A stretch of DNA of 64,000 nt, taken from contig NC_089390.1 of NCBI RefSeq assembly GCF_003171515.1, positions 5,270,001-5,334,000 of the forward strand, read 5' to 3'. The notes under the pieces are model-generated. The model was not told the DNA's origin. It made no database searches and was given only the letters and a program-made list of their open reading frames with translations. This document shows positions 1 through 10,519 of this stretch, one piece after another. Source of the DNA: Pyrenophora tritici-repentis. Its lineage: Eukaryota; Ascomycota; Dothideomycetes; Pleosporales; Pleosporaceae. The number at the start of each line of letters is the position of its first letter. Positions within the stretch are counted from its first letter, which is position 1. Both the position numbers and the translations under genes were made by a program.

Positions 1-1174
1 TTGGATGTGAGTCGAGAAAATCCTCTCAAGGATACGCTCGATCAATTATGGGGCCAGGACAAAAGGATGCTTCTCAAGCCACTAAAGGTAAGGATGGGCC
101 GGGAAGAAGGAGAAGTTGGGCAGGATCATGGGGGCGTAACATATGAGTTCTTCCGCGTGGTTCTCGGTGAAGCGTTCCAGCCTGAGAATGGTAAGTGGCA
201 TGATTCTTTGATGAGATGCTCGTCTGATTATGCTAGGCATGTTCACGATTGACCCTGAAACGCGGATGATGTGGTTCCAACCCTACAGTCTCGAACCATG
301 CTGGAAGTTCGAAATGCTCGGCATACTCTTCAGCCTCGCTGTCTACAACGGAATCACACTCCCAGTGACTTTCCCACTGGCATTCTACAACTACCTCTGG
401 ACAAACGGCTATACCGTCTCCAATCCCATGACCCTCACCGAACGGATATCTTTCATCTCAGACGGGTGGCCCACGCTAGCCAAAGGCTTTGAGCAACTCC
501 TCACCTGGCCCGACCCCAACGTCGAAGACATCTTCTCCCTCGACTCCGTCTTCCCCTACCAAGTCTACGGCCAACGCTACGCCCACAACCTCGCCCACTT
601 CTTCACCCACTCCGCAACCCCTCCCCCCGAAGACAACTTACCCAACCTAGACGCCGCCCCAGTAACAAACGAAAACCGCGAGGAATACATCGACAACTAT
701 ATCACAACTCTAACCCATGCATCCATCTCCCCCCAACTCTCAGCTTTCAACAAAGGTTTCAGAACTTGCATCTCACCACCCAGCCTCTCCCTCTTCACCC
801 CCACATCCCTCCGCAATCTCATAGAGGGAAACACACACATCTCCCTCACAGACCTCAAGCGCTGCGTCCGCTACGAAGACGGTTATACGCCTACACACAG
901 TACTATCCGCATGTTCTGGGATATCGTCGAGCGCTACGATCAAGATGATGCGCGTCGCTTGCTCGAGTTTGTCACCGCGTCGGATCGTGTTCCTGTGACT
1001 GGGTACGAGAGTATTACGTTTGCGATTCATAAGATTGGGGGTGCGCCGAGTTCGCTGCCGAGTAGCTCGACGTGTTTTGGGAAGTTGTATTTGCCCGAGT
1101 ATGAGAGTAGGGAGGGGATGGAGGGGAAGTTGGGGTTAGCGATACGGAATTCGAGGGGGTTTGGGGTGGTGTAG
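1..1174 (+). CDS. HECT-domain E3 ubiquitin ligase, C-terminal part (5' end outside window)
   Basis: The 375 residues in the window are the C-terminal HECT catalytic domain of a ubiquitin ligase. The N-lobe shows WFQPYSLEPCWKFEMLG followed by AVYNGITLPVTFP, a typical HECT block. The C-lobe ends with SSSTCFGKLYLPEY near 1060-1095, where the Cys should accept ubiquitin from an E2. A 46-bp intron (191-236, gtaagt...tgctag) joins QPEN to GMFTIDPE in frame, so the gene reads through from base 1 to the TAG at 1172-1174. The start lies upstream of the window. Which HECT subclass (Hul4, Hul5, Ufd4 or another) cannot be settled from the catalytic domain alone. The 3' end faces the convergent Snf2 gene, 299 bp away. 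Confidence 0.88.
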
Positions 1175-1473
1175 GGAGGTGTGTAAGGGGGTGGGGTAGT
1201 TAGTGGATAGTGGGTGGTGGGAAGGTAGGTTGGGGTGTGATGGAAAAGGGGGAAGATGGAGATGGAGATGGATGATGGGATAACAATGGAGGAGTAGAGT
1301 AGGAACAAAGCATGCGTGCGGTTCATAAACATCATTAATGGAGAAATGTACAATACTCCAACACCATCCCGCGCATCTAAGATATGCACACAAACAATAT
1401 CTATTCAATGAAACCAACCATCATCCATCAGTCTTCGTATCCAACCCCAGAATCACGACTGTCAACCACCTCT

Positions 1474-4400
1474 CTACCTCCTCCCATAAGCACCCCCCTC
1501 CTCCCTCCTCTCAGTCCTCTTAAACCCCAAACTCCCCGCCTTCCTCGCCCTCCCCGCACTAACACTCTCGCCCGCCCCCTCATCCCCGGCAAGCACCTTC
1601 GTCTTCCCAAACAACTCCATCCCCTCATCATCCTCATGCCGCCGATCCCACTCACTCTCCCTACTAAACAAAGCCATCATATCCTTCATCGTCAAATTCT
1701 TCATGGCCTTGCCGCCCTCAATCGCTGCATTCGCCAACTTGCGCTTCGCCTCCTGCAACTCCAGAATACGCTCCTCGACGGAATCGCGAATACTAAGACG
1801 ATACACAGTCACATCGACCGTCTGGTTGAGGCGGTGAACGCGGTCGATGGCTTGTTCTTCGACGAACGGGTTCCAGAAGGGTTCCATGATTACGACGCGG
1901 CTGGCGGCTGTGAGGTTGAGGCCGAGGGAACCGCATTTCAGACTGCAGAGGAGGACGCGGGTTTTGGGGTCGGAACGCAGCTTGTGCAGGCTGGCTTCGC
2001 GGTGGTCGTTGCGCATGGAGCCATCGTAGCGGGTATAGGTGTAGTGGGCGCGCCGCAGGAAGGGCTCGATTAGGTCGAGCATGGATGTGAATTGGGAGAA
2101 TACGATTACTTTATGTGAGGGCGTTTCTTGGGAGAGGATGGCGAGGAGTTGGCGGATTTTCGTGGAGGGGGTTAGAGAGGGGGTGTCGTTGGATGCTGAG
2201 GAGTCTGATGCTGAGGAGTCGGCTTCTTCCGAATCAGAGTCTGAAGCAGAAGCATCTGAGCCGCTCTGGGTTTCGCTGGCGGCATCTTCTTCGTCTTGTT
2301 CTTCGGCCTCTTCAGAGTCTGTGTTAAGGCTGATGACCTTTGGTGCCTTCTTTATATTCTTTTCGTGCTTGTGACGAGCAATCGGGGCTTCGTTCTCGCT
2401 GTCAGTGTCATGGACGACAAAAGAGTCTAGGTTACTCTTGCTTTCGTCAACCCCACTCTCAGTTGCATCCGAGTCCATTGAAGCCAAGGTATCGCCACCG
2501 CCTTCAGCATTCTCATCGCTGGTTCCGCCAGCTTTGCCCAAATCTTCGGCATGTTGTTGGTCCTCTGGTACAAGCCATTCACCTTCTTCTTCCTCGTCAT
2601 CACTGTCAACAACAACGCGACGGTTGCGAGAAGATTTGGTGGTCGCCGCTTTGGGCTTCTCGTCTTCCTCGTCTTCCTCGTCTTCCTCTTCTTCTTCGTC
2701 AGACTCGACAATGGGCTTGGGCTTGCGATGCTTCTTGTCCTTGCTCTTGCCATGCTTGTGCTCGTGTTTTCGATGCTTCCTCTCCTTCTTCTTGTGTCTG
2801 TATATCGTTAGTAAATAATTTCTGCCAACATCCTTAGGTCATGACTTACTCATCTGCAGACATATTGAGGTCTTCATCGCACTCAATGCAACGCAATCCA
2901 CCAATAGCAGTGTTGTCACTGTTGAGCTTGTTCTGGCAAATATCACAACGCTTCGTGGCAACGCTAAGTCCACCCAAGAGATCAGCAAGATCATCAGCAT
3001 CGTCCTTGGCAGCCTTTCTCGGGGTTTGCAAGTTAGCGGCAGCACCTGATCTTGAGCCTGTCGTCAGTGCATCTTTGTCGTCCTTGACATTGCTCTTTAC
3101 CAGATCAGGATGGTTGCAGGCCTGTCGCAAACGAAGCAGAAGCACCAACGCTCCAATATAATCTTGCTTCTCACCACCCATCATCTCGTCGAGACGGGCT
3201 TGTGTGCGGTCTTGCAGACGTGTGTAAAATGCGCGCTCTTTCTCCGTGAACTCTCCTATGACGGTCTCGATGTTTCGCGCGACAATGTTGAATGCGGGCT
3301 TCTCTTCGCCTTCTTTGGCTTTGCCGCCAAAGTTGAGGGCACCTTCCTTCCGTAGCACGTCCTTTGTACGACGCTTCATAAAAGCACGCAAGAAGACCTG
3401 CAGACGCTTCATAGCAAGATTTCCACGACCGTTCTTCATTGGGCCGGCTATGGATTCTTTCCAAGACGACAGTTCACAGTACGGTTGTATCCGGAGAAAC
3501 TTGATCAAGCTCTGCAGCTCGTCAATATTGTTCTGCATCGGCGTACCAGTCAGGCACCAGCGGTAGTGGGAGCGGAGATCATAGCAGGCCTTTGTCATCT
3601 TCGCGTTGCGGTTCTTGATGGTGTGTGCCTCATCCAGCATGGTACGGTACCAGGAAACTGCAAAACAGCCCTTCTTAAGACCATCTGGACCATCTCCACA
3701 GAGAGCATGTTCCGAGCCCAAAACGTTGTAGGTGGTAATGACGACATCGTACTGCTTCAACTTGTCGGCCGACTTGGTGCGGTTGGGGCCATGATGAACA
3801 AGGACTTTGAGTGCGTGCGACCTTGTAACCTTGGTGTTGATCTCGCTCTCCCACTGTTTGATGAGTGCTAGAGGGGCGACAACGAGAGTGCCCTTTCCAG
3901 TGGAGTCTGCGATTTTGTTCTTCTTGTTTTCTGGCTCAACGCCTTTCTCTGGTCGCGGGTTGGATAAGATGAGAGCGAGAGACTGTACCGTCTTTCCGAG
4001 ACCCATGTCGTCTGCAAGGATGCCGCCTTTGGGTAGTTTAGCCCTCTTGTTGTGGTTTCCAGTCTCCTTTTCGATCATCCAGGATACACCGTCGACTTGA
4101 TGGGGTAGGAGCTTCACTTTGAGGCCCTCAACGGTACCGTCGTCCTCTTCTTCCTCTTCTGGCTCAGCCTCTTCTTTGGCCTGTTCGTCCTTGACAGCAA
4201 GCGCCTGCAGGCGATCAGCGAGCGAGTTACCAGCTTCGTCCTCTTGCTGCTTCTTCTTCTTACGAAGTCGCGTCCTTGGGATCTTCTCAGACTCCTCGTC
4301 AAAGGCGCCTTCGAGCAGGGCCTTGATGTTCTCACTAGCAGCACCCGAGTCGACATAGGCATACATGTCGGGCTCTCCGAATCGACCACCCTCTGCGCGA

Positions 4401-5254
4401 ATAGCCGCATCCGGATCGAAGTCTTCCTCATCATTCAGTATGACCGTCTGCCGCGCTTGTTGAAGCGGGTTATGCGTGCCCTTGTTTACAGGTCGAAAGT
4501 CATCAGCGTGACCCATGGACGAGTACATGGGCCGTGCAGGGGGATAGCTGGGCTTCGGAGGAGGATTGTAAGGTCTCGCGATGGGGACCGGAGCGCCCTG
4601 GGATGGTCGGGGCTGGAATTGCGAAGCGGGAATTTCAAAGATGTCAGACTCTGTCGAGGCGGTAGACGCTGTGCTGTAACGTGGACCTGGTTGCGCAGAA
4701 GGAACTTTGAACGGCCTATTAAGCGTATCCATTCTACTGCTAGATGGCTGTGATGACCTTGGAGGCCCTGAGTATTGTGACGGCAATTTAGTTGTTTGGC
4801 TATGTTCTGGCCGCATCTGGCCTTGCTTTGGCTTGTTGAACAAATGCGCGAATCCCTCATTACGGTCCTTCTTCAACGGGTTTCTCAGAGGGCTCGTCTC
4901 TCCAAACTGTGGCTGTGGATCCTTGAGTTCTTGTAGAGGTTTGGGGTGAGGCGCCGCTCCATCGCGCTGCGCTGGAGCCCCTGGGGCCTCTCGCTCGCGA
5001 ACCATCTTAAGTCTTGTCTGAAGTTTCTCGCGGACTTTTATGTGACTCTCTGGGCTCTCAATGTCGTCGAAAAGTGTGCTCGAATCGCCGAGTAGAGAAG
5101 TGGACTGTTGGGGTGGGTAGTCGCTGTCGTCGGTCTCGTATAGTGTTGTGGGTTTGGGTTTGGCGGGGGGCTTGAACGCGGGCGTTTGTGAGGAGGAAAA
5201 AGTGTCGACGGGTCGAAAAGGCGCGCGGTGCTTGCGATGACTACTTTGACTCAT
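1474..5254 (-). CDS. Snf2-family DNA-dependent ATPase/helicase (Rad5/Rad16/Uls1-like group)
   Basis: This is a predicted 1242-residue nuclear chromatin or DNA-repair ATPase in two exons (5254-2850 and 2797-1474; 52-bp intron gtaagt...acag). Residues 1 to about 390 are disordered and Pro/Ser-rich. The Snf2 N-lobe begins near 395 with motif I DDMGLGKT (about 415) and the box II DEAH (about 540). A Cys cluster CDIC...CIEC (about 768-790) is followed by a Lys/His-rich stretch and long acidic runs of more than 200 residues. The helicase C-lobe comes after these (KVIVFSQF about 1030; RVHRLNQ). Such an insertion between lobes is typical of Rad5/Rad16/Uls1 proteins, but the Cys cluster has only four obvious Cys and is not a clear RING. 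The ATG at 5254 is chosen because the frame upstream of it looks non-coding. Confidence 0.87.
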
Positions 5255-5823
5255 GGACTGTTCTAGTCTAGTCAATACTGCAGCCTTGTGCGCGTGGTTG
5301 GGCTTGATTTTCGTATACACGCAGAAGAGCCCCTCGCGTTGTTGCCAAATTAGGCTCTCGCCTTGGCTGACGTTGCCACAGCACCGACCTAAGCCCCCCG
5401 CTCGACACGTCCAACACGCGTTCACAACAACACGCAGTCACGAGATCGTTACTTGTTGCCTGATACTCGGTCGTTGCAGGAAGAATCTATCGTGAGGATG
5501 CAGAGCGCCTTGGCCGTACGACCGAAACCCGTCGCTGACGGCGAAATGCTATCGCCGGTCGTGTCGCGCTGCAAGAGCATGGCTTGCCTGTAGGCTTGCG
5601 AATAAATGATTGACATCCGCTCATCTCATACTAAACACAGATTTCATAGCATTAACTGCTTCGTCCTGAATCGTACAATCTTTACAAGTTTACAATCCTG
5701 AAGAGATACGTCCGTCTGCCATCGGCGTCACTGAAAGCGAAAGGCCAAAATCTCTCCCCGTGGTCAGCTCAGCGTCTCCGAGAAACCAGAGTCTACGAAA
5801 CGTCTCGATCTCGAACCCACGCA
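5255..5823. promoter_or_regulatory. Divergent intergenic region (Snf2 gene / small membrane protein)
   Basis: These 569 bp separate two divergently transcribed genes and must hold both promoters. I see no clear TATA box, RNA gene or further coding frame. Confidence 0.4.
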
Positions 5824-6333
5824 ATGGCTTCTTTCTTCCCACACCCCGTCTACGCCGAGGACCAACCCTATGCGCGAACCATCCTTTACCTACACGTCAT
5901 GCGCGCCTCAGCCATGTCATTTTCGTTTTTCTCGCTGGCCCAATTCCCCGCCTCTCTCGTCGCAGCGCGCTATCACAAGGCGCCAATCGACTACAACACA
6001 ATACTGGCACATACACTGAAGACAAGCAGTCGCGGTCTTGTCATTGGAATAATAGCTGGTGCGGTTGTGACATGGGGGCGCATGAGGGGTCGGAAAGAGA
6101 TTGAATGGAAGGACAGATCTTGGAGCATCTTGGAAAACAACGGCGAGGTAAAAACAGATTGGGTAGCACTAGGTGCTGCAAGCGGAGGTGCGGTAGCTGC
6201 TTTGCTAGCTGCGCGAAGTGGGAAGATCAATATGACTGCTGACAGAGCAGTCCTAGGCGGAACAGGCGCTGGAATGGCGGCTGGAGTGCCGTATATGATT
6301 GCGTCGTTTGCAATGGGAAGAAAGTCCGCTTGA
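5824..6333 (+). CDS. Small membrane protein of unknown function (possibly DUF1757-like)
   Basis: This single-exon gene encodes 169 residues. The N-terminus has an ascomycete-style MASFFPHPVYAEDQPYARTI start. Hydrophobic stretches lie near residues 30-48 (SFSFFSLAQFPASLVAA), 70-88 (GLVIGIIAGAVVTWG), 118-133 (ALGAASGGAVAALLAA) and 142-163 (a Gly/Ala-rich stretch ending MIASFAMG). Gly/Ala-rich spans resemble those of small inner-mitochondrial Tim17-like or DUF1757 proteins. The DUF1757 assignment rests on the general look of the N-terminal motif and the EIEWKDRSW loop, and is tentative. The ATG at 5824 is the first in the frame and is preceded by a plausible 5' leader. No enzymatic motif is visible. 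Confidence 0.68.
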   Translation: MASFFPHPVYAEDQPYARTILYLHVMRASAMSFSFFSLAQFPASLVAARYHKAPIDYNTILAHTLKTSSRGLVIGIIAGAVVTWGRMRGRKEIEWKDRSWSILENNGEVKTDWVALGAASGGAVAALLAARSGKINMTADRAVLGGTGAGMAAGVPYMIASFAMGRKSA

Positions 6334-6641
6334 ACAGCGAGATGGACGGGAAAGATTTGTGTTCGATGGGGTAAAGCGTCGCACTCGATCGCTGCATGTC
6401 CTCAGAGCGAGGAAGCGGATCACTTTCGCCAGTGGACGTGTTGGGGGTGAGTACACTTGTCTTATTTCTCTGCATGCAGGTCTTGATCGTTAATCGCTTT
6501 TTATTCATCTCTCTGCTATAAACATGTCTTGTGTACCATTCGCTCGTATTCCATATCATCATTCTCCTCCTACATGTACCGCGTGTATCCATTTCTCTGC
6601 CTTGGATTGCCTCAGCCCTAGCAGACGAACCTGCAACCAGC
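6334..6641. other. Intergenic, 3' ends of convergent genes
   Basis: About 308 bp lie between the stop of the small membrane protein and the stop of the minus-strand precursor gene. I see no feature in it beyond untranslated 3' sequence. Confidence 0.4.
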
Positions 6642-6922
6642 TTAGTCCACCGGGGGATCTTCGAACTAGAAGCAGAGTTAGATTAGCTCCGAAAATGTGC
6701 TAGGGTGAACTATACATCCAAGTAGTTGTAGCCAAGGCCCTCCCGCTTCTCAACGGGAGCGTTTTCAAACTAAATTCTGTCAGCGCCTTTGATGGAAACA
6801 GTTCCTTCAGTATTGAACTTTACGTCTTTGTAGCTATATCCAAGACCCTCAGGCTTGGGCTTGGGCGCAGGAGCGGCCACAGCGGCCACGGCAAAGACGG
6901 CGACAATGGTGCTGAAGTGCAT
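6642..6922 (-). CDS. Candidate RiPP (dikaritin-like) precursor peptide, three exons, 58 residues
   Basis: The gene reads minus from ATG 6922 and is proposed to have exons 6922-6824, 6769-6716 and 6665-6642 (stop TAA 6642-6644). Introns are 54 bp (gtaaag, branch gctgac, tttag) and 50 bp (gtatag, branch gctaat, cttctag), both phase 0. Exon 1 encodes a signal peptide (hydrophobic IVAVFAVAAVAA), a short KPKP linker and EGLGYSYKD. Exon 2 starts with FE, carries PVEKR (a Kex2 site) and ends EGLGYNYLD. Exon 3 adds seven residues resembling the start of exon 2. So a Tyr-containing repeat occurs twice, separated by Lys-Arg, as in ustiloxin- and phomopsin-type precursors. Two UstY-family genes and a UstQ-like remnant lie next to it. 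The mature product is unknown. Unspliced, the frame would stop at 6770 after 50 residues, which is what a simple gene finder would report. Confidence 0.72.
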
Positions 6923-7655
6923 TTTGGAGGATTCTTCTGCGATTGGACAATTTGGGGGAAATAAATCTGAGACTGATCTGTTGATAGTGGTGAAGAAGAA
7001 CCTATCCAAGCTGTCCGCACTACCACAGATAAAGGCACAGGTTCAGGGTTCTTCTCGTAACTGCGAGTTGGGTTTTCCGAACCGAACCGTAGCTGGAATG
7101 CCTATGCTGACGGGGAAGTAATTGACATGTTCGGCTCAGAAAGAAATGACATCGGTTGGAGCGTATTGCGGAATCCTCTTATCGTCATGGGATTGACTCC
7201 ATCCGGATATCTGATACCTAATCCGGGATCCGGAAGTTGCGGAGTTTCTCTACCACTAACAATCCCTCGCGGACTAGAGTATGTGCATCTGGAATGCGGG
7301 CAGGTTTGGAGGACTGTTGTCGGGAAATAGACCGGACCCAGTTCCTGGAATTTACGTCAGGCTCATTTGAGGCGCCTCATCTTGTGTATCCAAGGTGGAG
7401 GAACTAAGGGTTGTGAATATCTAGTTTACTATTGGATGCATTGCAGTACCGTTCTGCCAACTCTCTTCTCCTAAGGTGGATAAGTAATAGTGTTAGACAT
7501 CTTCATCACGTGATTTCGCGCTGTCTGATCTCATCTCATAACACATAATTCACGCGAGGAGAGAATTAATCGTAGAATATAGAAGGCGATATCGCAACTT
7601 GAATGAGTCTTACTCTGACTAAAACAAACATCACGTAGATAACATGGTTGATTCT
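6923..7655. promoter_or_regulatory. Upstream region of the precursor gene
   Basis: These 733 bp hold the precursor's promoter and the 3' flank of the first UstY gene. CCGAACCG at 7077-7084 is the reverse complement of CGGTTCGG, which also lies at 9210-9217 in the promoter between the UstY genes. A palindrome-rich stretch (atccggatatctgatacc, then ccgggatccgg, about 7200-7232) has spaced CGG/CCG triplets of the kind bound by Zn2Cys6 factors. No coding frame convinces. Confidence 0.35.
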
Positions 7656-8515
7656 CTAGAAATGGTCATGTTCAGAATTAGATGGGAATCCCAACTTCCA
7701 CGCTGCCTCTTGTTCTCTCAAATCCTTCATGTCGGGAGGGATGGGCGTCTCCTTGCTTTTTCGCCGCAACTTTCGATACAGACCATAACAATTCCTGTCG
7801 TTTAGATGCCCGTGAGATTGTCTCCAATCAACCAATGTATCGAAATCCCAGCATTTCTCAGTTTGAATGAAATCGGGTACTGGGGCCGGATGTCCTTCGA
7901 TCCAGACATATGGTATCACCTGAAGATTTGGCTGGCACATCAAGCCTTCCAAGAGAATAAACATACAATGATCGACGTGGGTTTTTCAAAGAGGGGACTT
8001 CTTTTCGCCGTAGTAATCTGAGTAAATCTCTTTGCGCAAAACGTCTAAGCAGTGGATCTTGTGTTCAACGTCTGCGAATCCGGCATAATGACCTTTTCCA
8101 AACCCCATTTCTTCAGGCATGAGGACTGCATATTCTGGGTCATTCCCCATCTTGATTACTTCTTCCTTCGTCATCGGATAGAGATATGTTTGCGTCACGC
8201 GGTCCCATGCAGCATCCACTTCTGGACTAGGCTTGCCTCTGAACTCGGAGGCATTTGGGCCTAGTCCTAGAGTTGCGTAGATAGCCTTATGTTCGGCCAT
8301 TGTAATTTTGAATCGGTCGTGCAGTGGTGCTGTGATGGATTGTTAGTGTTTCCATCGTCTATAATCGAATCAATCGACCTACAATATGCCCATGTCGTTC
8401 TGATGCAGTCGTTGAACGTTGTACTTTTTTGAAAGGAGAGGCCAAATGTAAGAATGTTTATGAATCCGAGGAGTATCAATAGCAGGTCTCTCCAAAGAAG
8501 CTGTTGGAACCACAT
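7656..8515 (-). pseudogene. UstYa-family (DUF3328) oxidase-like gene interrupted by an in-frame TGA
   Basis: Exon 1 (8515-8383) encodes a short cytosolic start, a membrane anchor (LLLILLGFINILTFGLSF) and TTWAY. A 53-bp intron (8330-8382) joins it in phase to SPLHDRF, a typical UstY continuation. Exon 2 runs through GKPSPEVDAAWDRV to the first HxxHC motif, HKIHCLDVLRK, then meets TGA at 7986-7988. The same frame continues without other stops through the second motif, HVDHCMFILLE, and a normal family C-terminus (VWIEGHPAPVPDF, CWDFDTLVDWR) to a stop at 7656. The full frame would be 268 codons; the truncated product is 158 residues and lacks the second motif. No donor/acceptor pair can remove the TGA. 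UstYa-type proteins oxidatively cyclise RiPP precursors. A point nonsense mutation, sequencing error or stop readthrough are the alternatives. Confidence 0.8.
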
Positions 8516-9077
8516 GTAACAGTACAAGCAGTGAGAGAAAGTTGCTATTCATTTTCTGATGTCTTGTTCTGTTCTGCTGTGGTGATGGCCTTTTATGGGG
8601 CCATCATACTAGTCTGTTTACATGACGTATCTGTGACATGGATAGGTGTAGAAGGTGCTTATCAGTAAGAGGAAGAACCATCCCGCCAACACGTGGCACC
8701 TAGGATGTCCTTATCCCATGAACCGTCACACCACATGCTTGGAGTCAATGTGGAGCGATTGCGCGTGTTCCAAGTGGACTTCTCACTAGAAGGAATCAGA
8801 AATTCTTTGTCGGAATCCATTATTACGACTTCGACCTTGCGACCTGGTACCAGGTCAGAGACTCTCTGCCACTTCCTTCCCTTCTGCGCTAAGAGAGGAA
8901 TCAGTCTACCGACCTTGATTTCAACTTGGTGACAGCCTTGGAATATTTTCGATAACTATTCAGGTCGGATTTTGTCCAGGATGAAGTTCGGGATGAATTG
9001 ATTTGTCACTCGATATGTCAACACTGAGAAGCGTCCAACTCGATCAACAATGTTGGTGCTGCTTAGGCTCGAGACAC

Positions 9078-9091
9078 TCGGACCAGCTCGG
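9078..9091 (+). promoter_or_regulatory. Candidate regulator-binding motif, copy 1 (TCGGACCAGCTCGG)
   Basis: This 14-bp motif matches copy 2 at 9214-9227 at 12 of 14 positions. Its function is inferred only from repetition in a divergent promoter. Confidence 0.3.
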
Positions 9092-9213
9092 AGAAAGAAA
9101 GGAAGAAAATGTCGGATAAGCTTTCGGCAAACGCGAAGTCAGACGATGCCAAAAGAAATAGAGACGGAGATGTCAAGCATGTGACCTGATCTCAACCATG
9201 CTACTGAACCGGT

Positions 9214-9227
9214 TCGGACCGACTCGG
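9214..9227 (+). promoter_or_regulatory. Candidate regulator-binding motif, copy 2 (TCGGACCGACTCGG)
   Basis: This is the second copy of the motif at 9078-9091. It overlaps CGGTTCGG (9210-9217), which recurs inverted upstream of the precursor gene. Confidence 0.3.
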
Positions 9228-9485
9228 GCCACTCCAGCCGGATCTGACCCGGACTCGCGATATCGCACCGGAACTGTAGGTTATTGGTTCATAGATCCAC
9301 AGTCTGGCCTCGAAACATCTCTGGATCCCTTTTGTCAACTAAATCACCGAGCTGCCATTATCGATTTTTTTGGTAACCGATAACATCTCATGGCGGGTCA
9401 CAATATTCCCATCGCTAGCCAGTCGTCGAATCGATTTGCTATTATGTCTTCTCCCAGAAGTCTTAAATTCCTGATCTGAACGCCC

Positions 9486-10200
9486 ATGATTATAATCACA
9501 GTCGTTGCGCTATCGATATCATACCATCATGCTTCGCCGCGCCTCGCCTTCCTCCGGGTTGGATGCCACCCTTCTTCTCACGAGCACAAACATACTGGGC
9601 ATGGCGAAGAGACAGTGGTAACCCACTTCCATCATATGAGAGAAATGGAGGATTTCGGAGAAGCTGGCGATCGGATTTGGCATTCACAGCTCCTACCACC
9701 GAAAGGCGGCTTTTTGTGGGTGGAAACAAATCGTACGGAAGACATTGTGGGAGCTGAAGGATGGGGAGTAACCATGTTTCATGCGCTCCACTGTTTGCAG
9801 ATGATTCGGGAGGTATTCAAATCAACAATGTCACCAGAGCACGCATTTAATCATGCAATGCCTGGTCATCCTCCGGCACACCATGACCCTAAGCATGCTA
9901 CACACTGCCTCGCATACTTATACCAGGTAAGCAAGCAAAGCATTGATCACATTGCGCAAAGAACGATCATTAAGGAAAACTCAGGTCATCACTTGTGGCG
10001 GTGATGGGACGATAGAGCCGCCCCAAAGGAGGTATGACGCACAAGGGAGAACGATAGACTGGGTTGTGAATGGTGCTGGTATTCACCACCAATGTCGAAA
10101 CACGAAGCCATTATGGGATGCAGTGCTAGCATCGGAGAAGAATTCGTTTGAGTTAATGGATTGGAGGATGGGGGATACGGTCTGGAGTGCATTCAAATAG
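9486..10200 (+). CDS. UstYa-family (DUF3328) oxidase-like protein, intact
   Basis: Two exons (9486-9926 and 9985-10200; 58-bp phase-0 intron gtaagc...ctcag) encode 218 residues. The N-terminus is a short hydrophobic segment (MIIITVVALSISY), possibly a membrane anchor or a slightly wrong start. The family signature follows: GDRIWHSQLLPPKGGFLWV, then two HxxHC motifs, HALHCLQMIRE and HATHCLAYLYQ. After the splice come ITCGGDGTIEPP and GAGIHHQCRN, which this subfamily typically shows near its end. In ustiloxin and asperipin pathways such proteins catalyse oxidative cyclisation of the peptide core. No premature stop is seen, unlike in the divergent neighbour. It lies 320 bp upstream of the tyrosinase remnant on the same strand. 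Confidence 0.85.
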
Positions 10201-10519
10201 GAGTCGTTACCAGCGGAGGTCAGGGAAGCCTGTTTTATTGAAGTAGTTGTCCTAAGGGCATGTCGACATAGTGTTTCAATACCACAATCACCTTCGAATT
10301 CTTCTACACATGACATATGAAAAGCGTCGCATGCAACTTCGGAAGTGCGCGCATAAGCGATGATTTCGGAACCAACAAAATGATGCTCCGGAAGTCCGGG
10401 CCAGTGCCGAATCTCCAAGAGCTGGCACGATCCAATCTAAGTCTTTTTCCATAATCCAGTCATAGCACCAGGCCATAGCCTCAGTTGGGTGAGAATCGTA
10501 CGCTAAAAAAGAAAGAGCA
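10201..10519. other. Intergenic between UstY-family gene and tyrosinase remnant
   Basis: About 319 bp that should contain the tyrosinase promoter. A minus-strand open frame here (10083-10418) overlaps the UstY exon and matches no family I know. Confidence 0.3.

Larger units (their letters stand above)
8516..9485. promoter_or_regulatory. Divergent promoter region between the two UstY-family genes
   Basis: About 970 bp lie between the two divergent UstY genes. The motif TCGGACC-NN-CTCGG occurs twice in the same orientation (9078-9091 and 9214-9227), differing only at the central two bases. The second copy sits in a CGG/CCG-dense block at 9205-9270. This would suit a Zn2Cys6 cluster regulator such as the known UstR, but no regulator gene is visible in the window. 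Confidence 0.4.

Noticed and set aside
1384..2837. Long plus-strand frames opposite the Snf2 gene
   Set aside because: They are antisense shadows of acidic and Ser-rich codons in the real minus-strand gene.
10083..10476. Minus-strand open frames opposite the UstY gene end and the tyrosinase promoter
   Set aside because: They overlap a well-supported UstY exon, need a frame change to extend, and show no domain I recognise.
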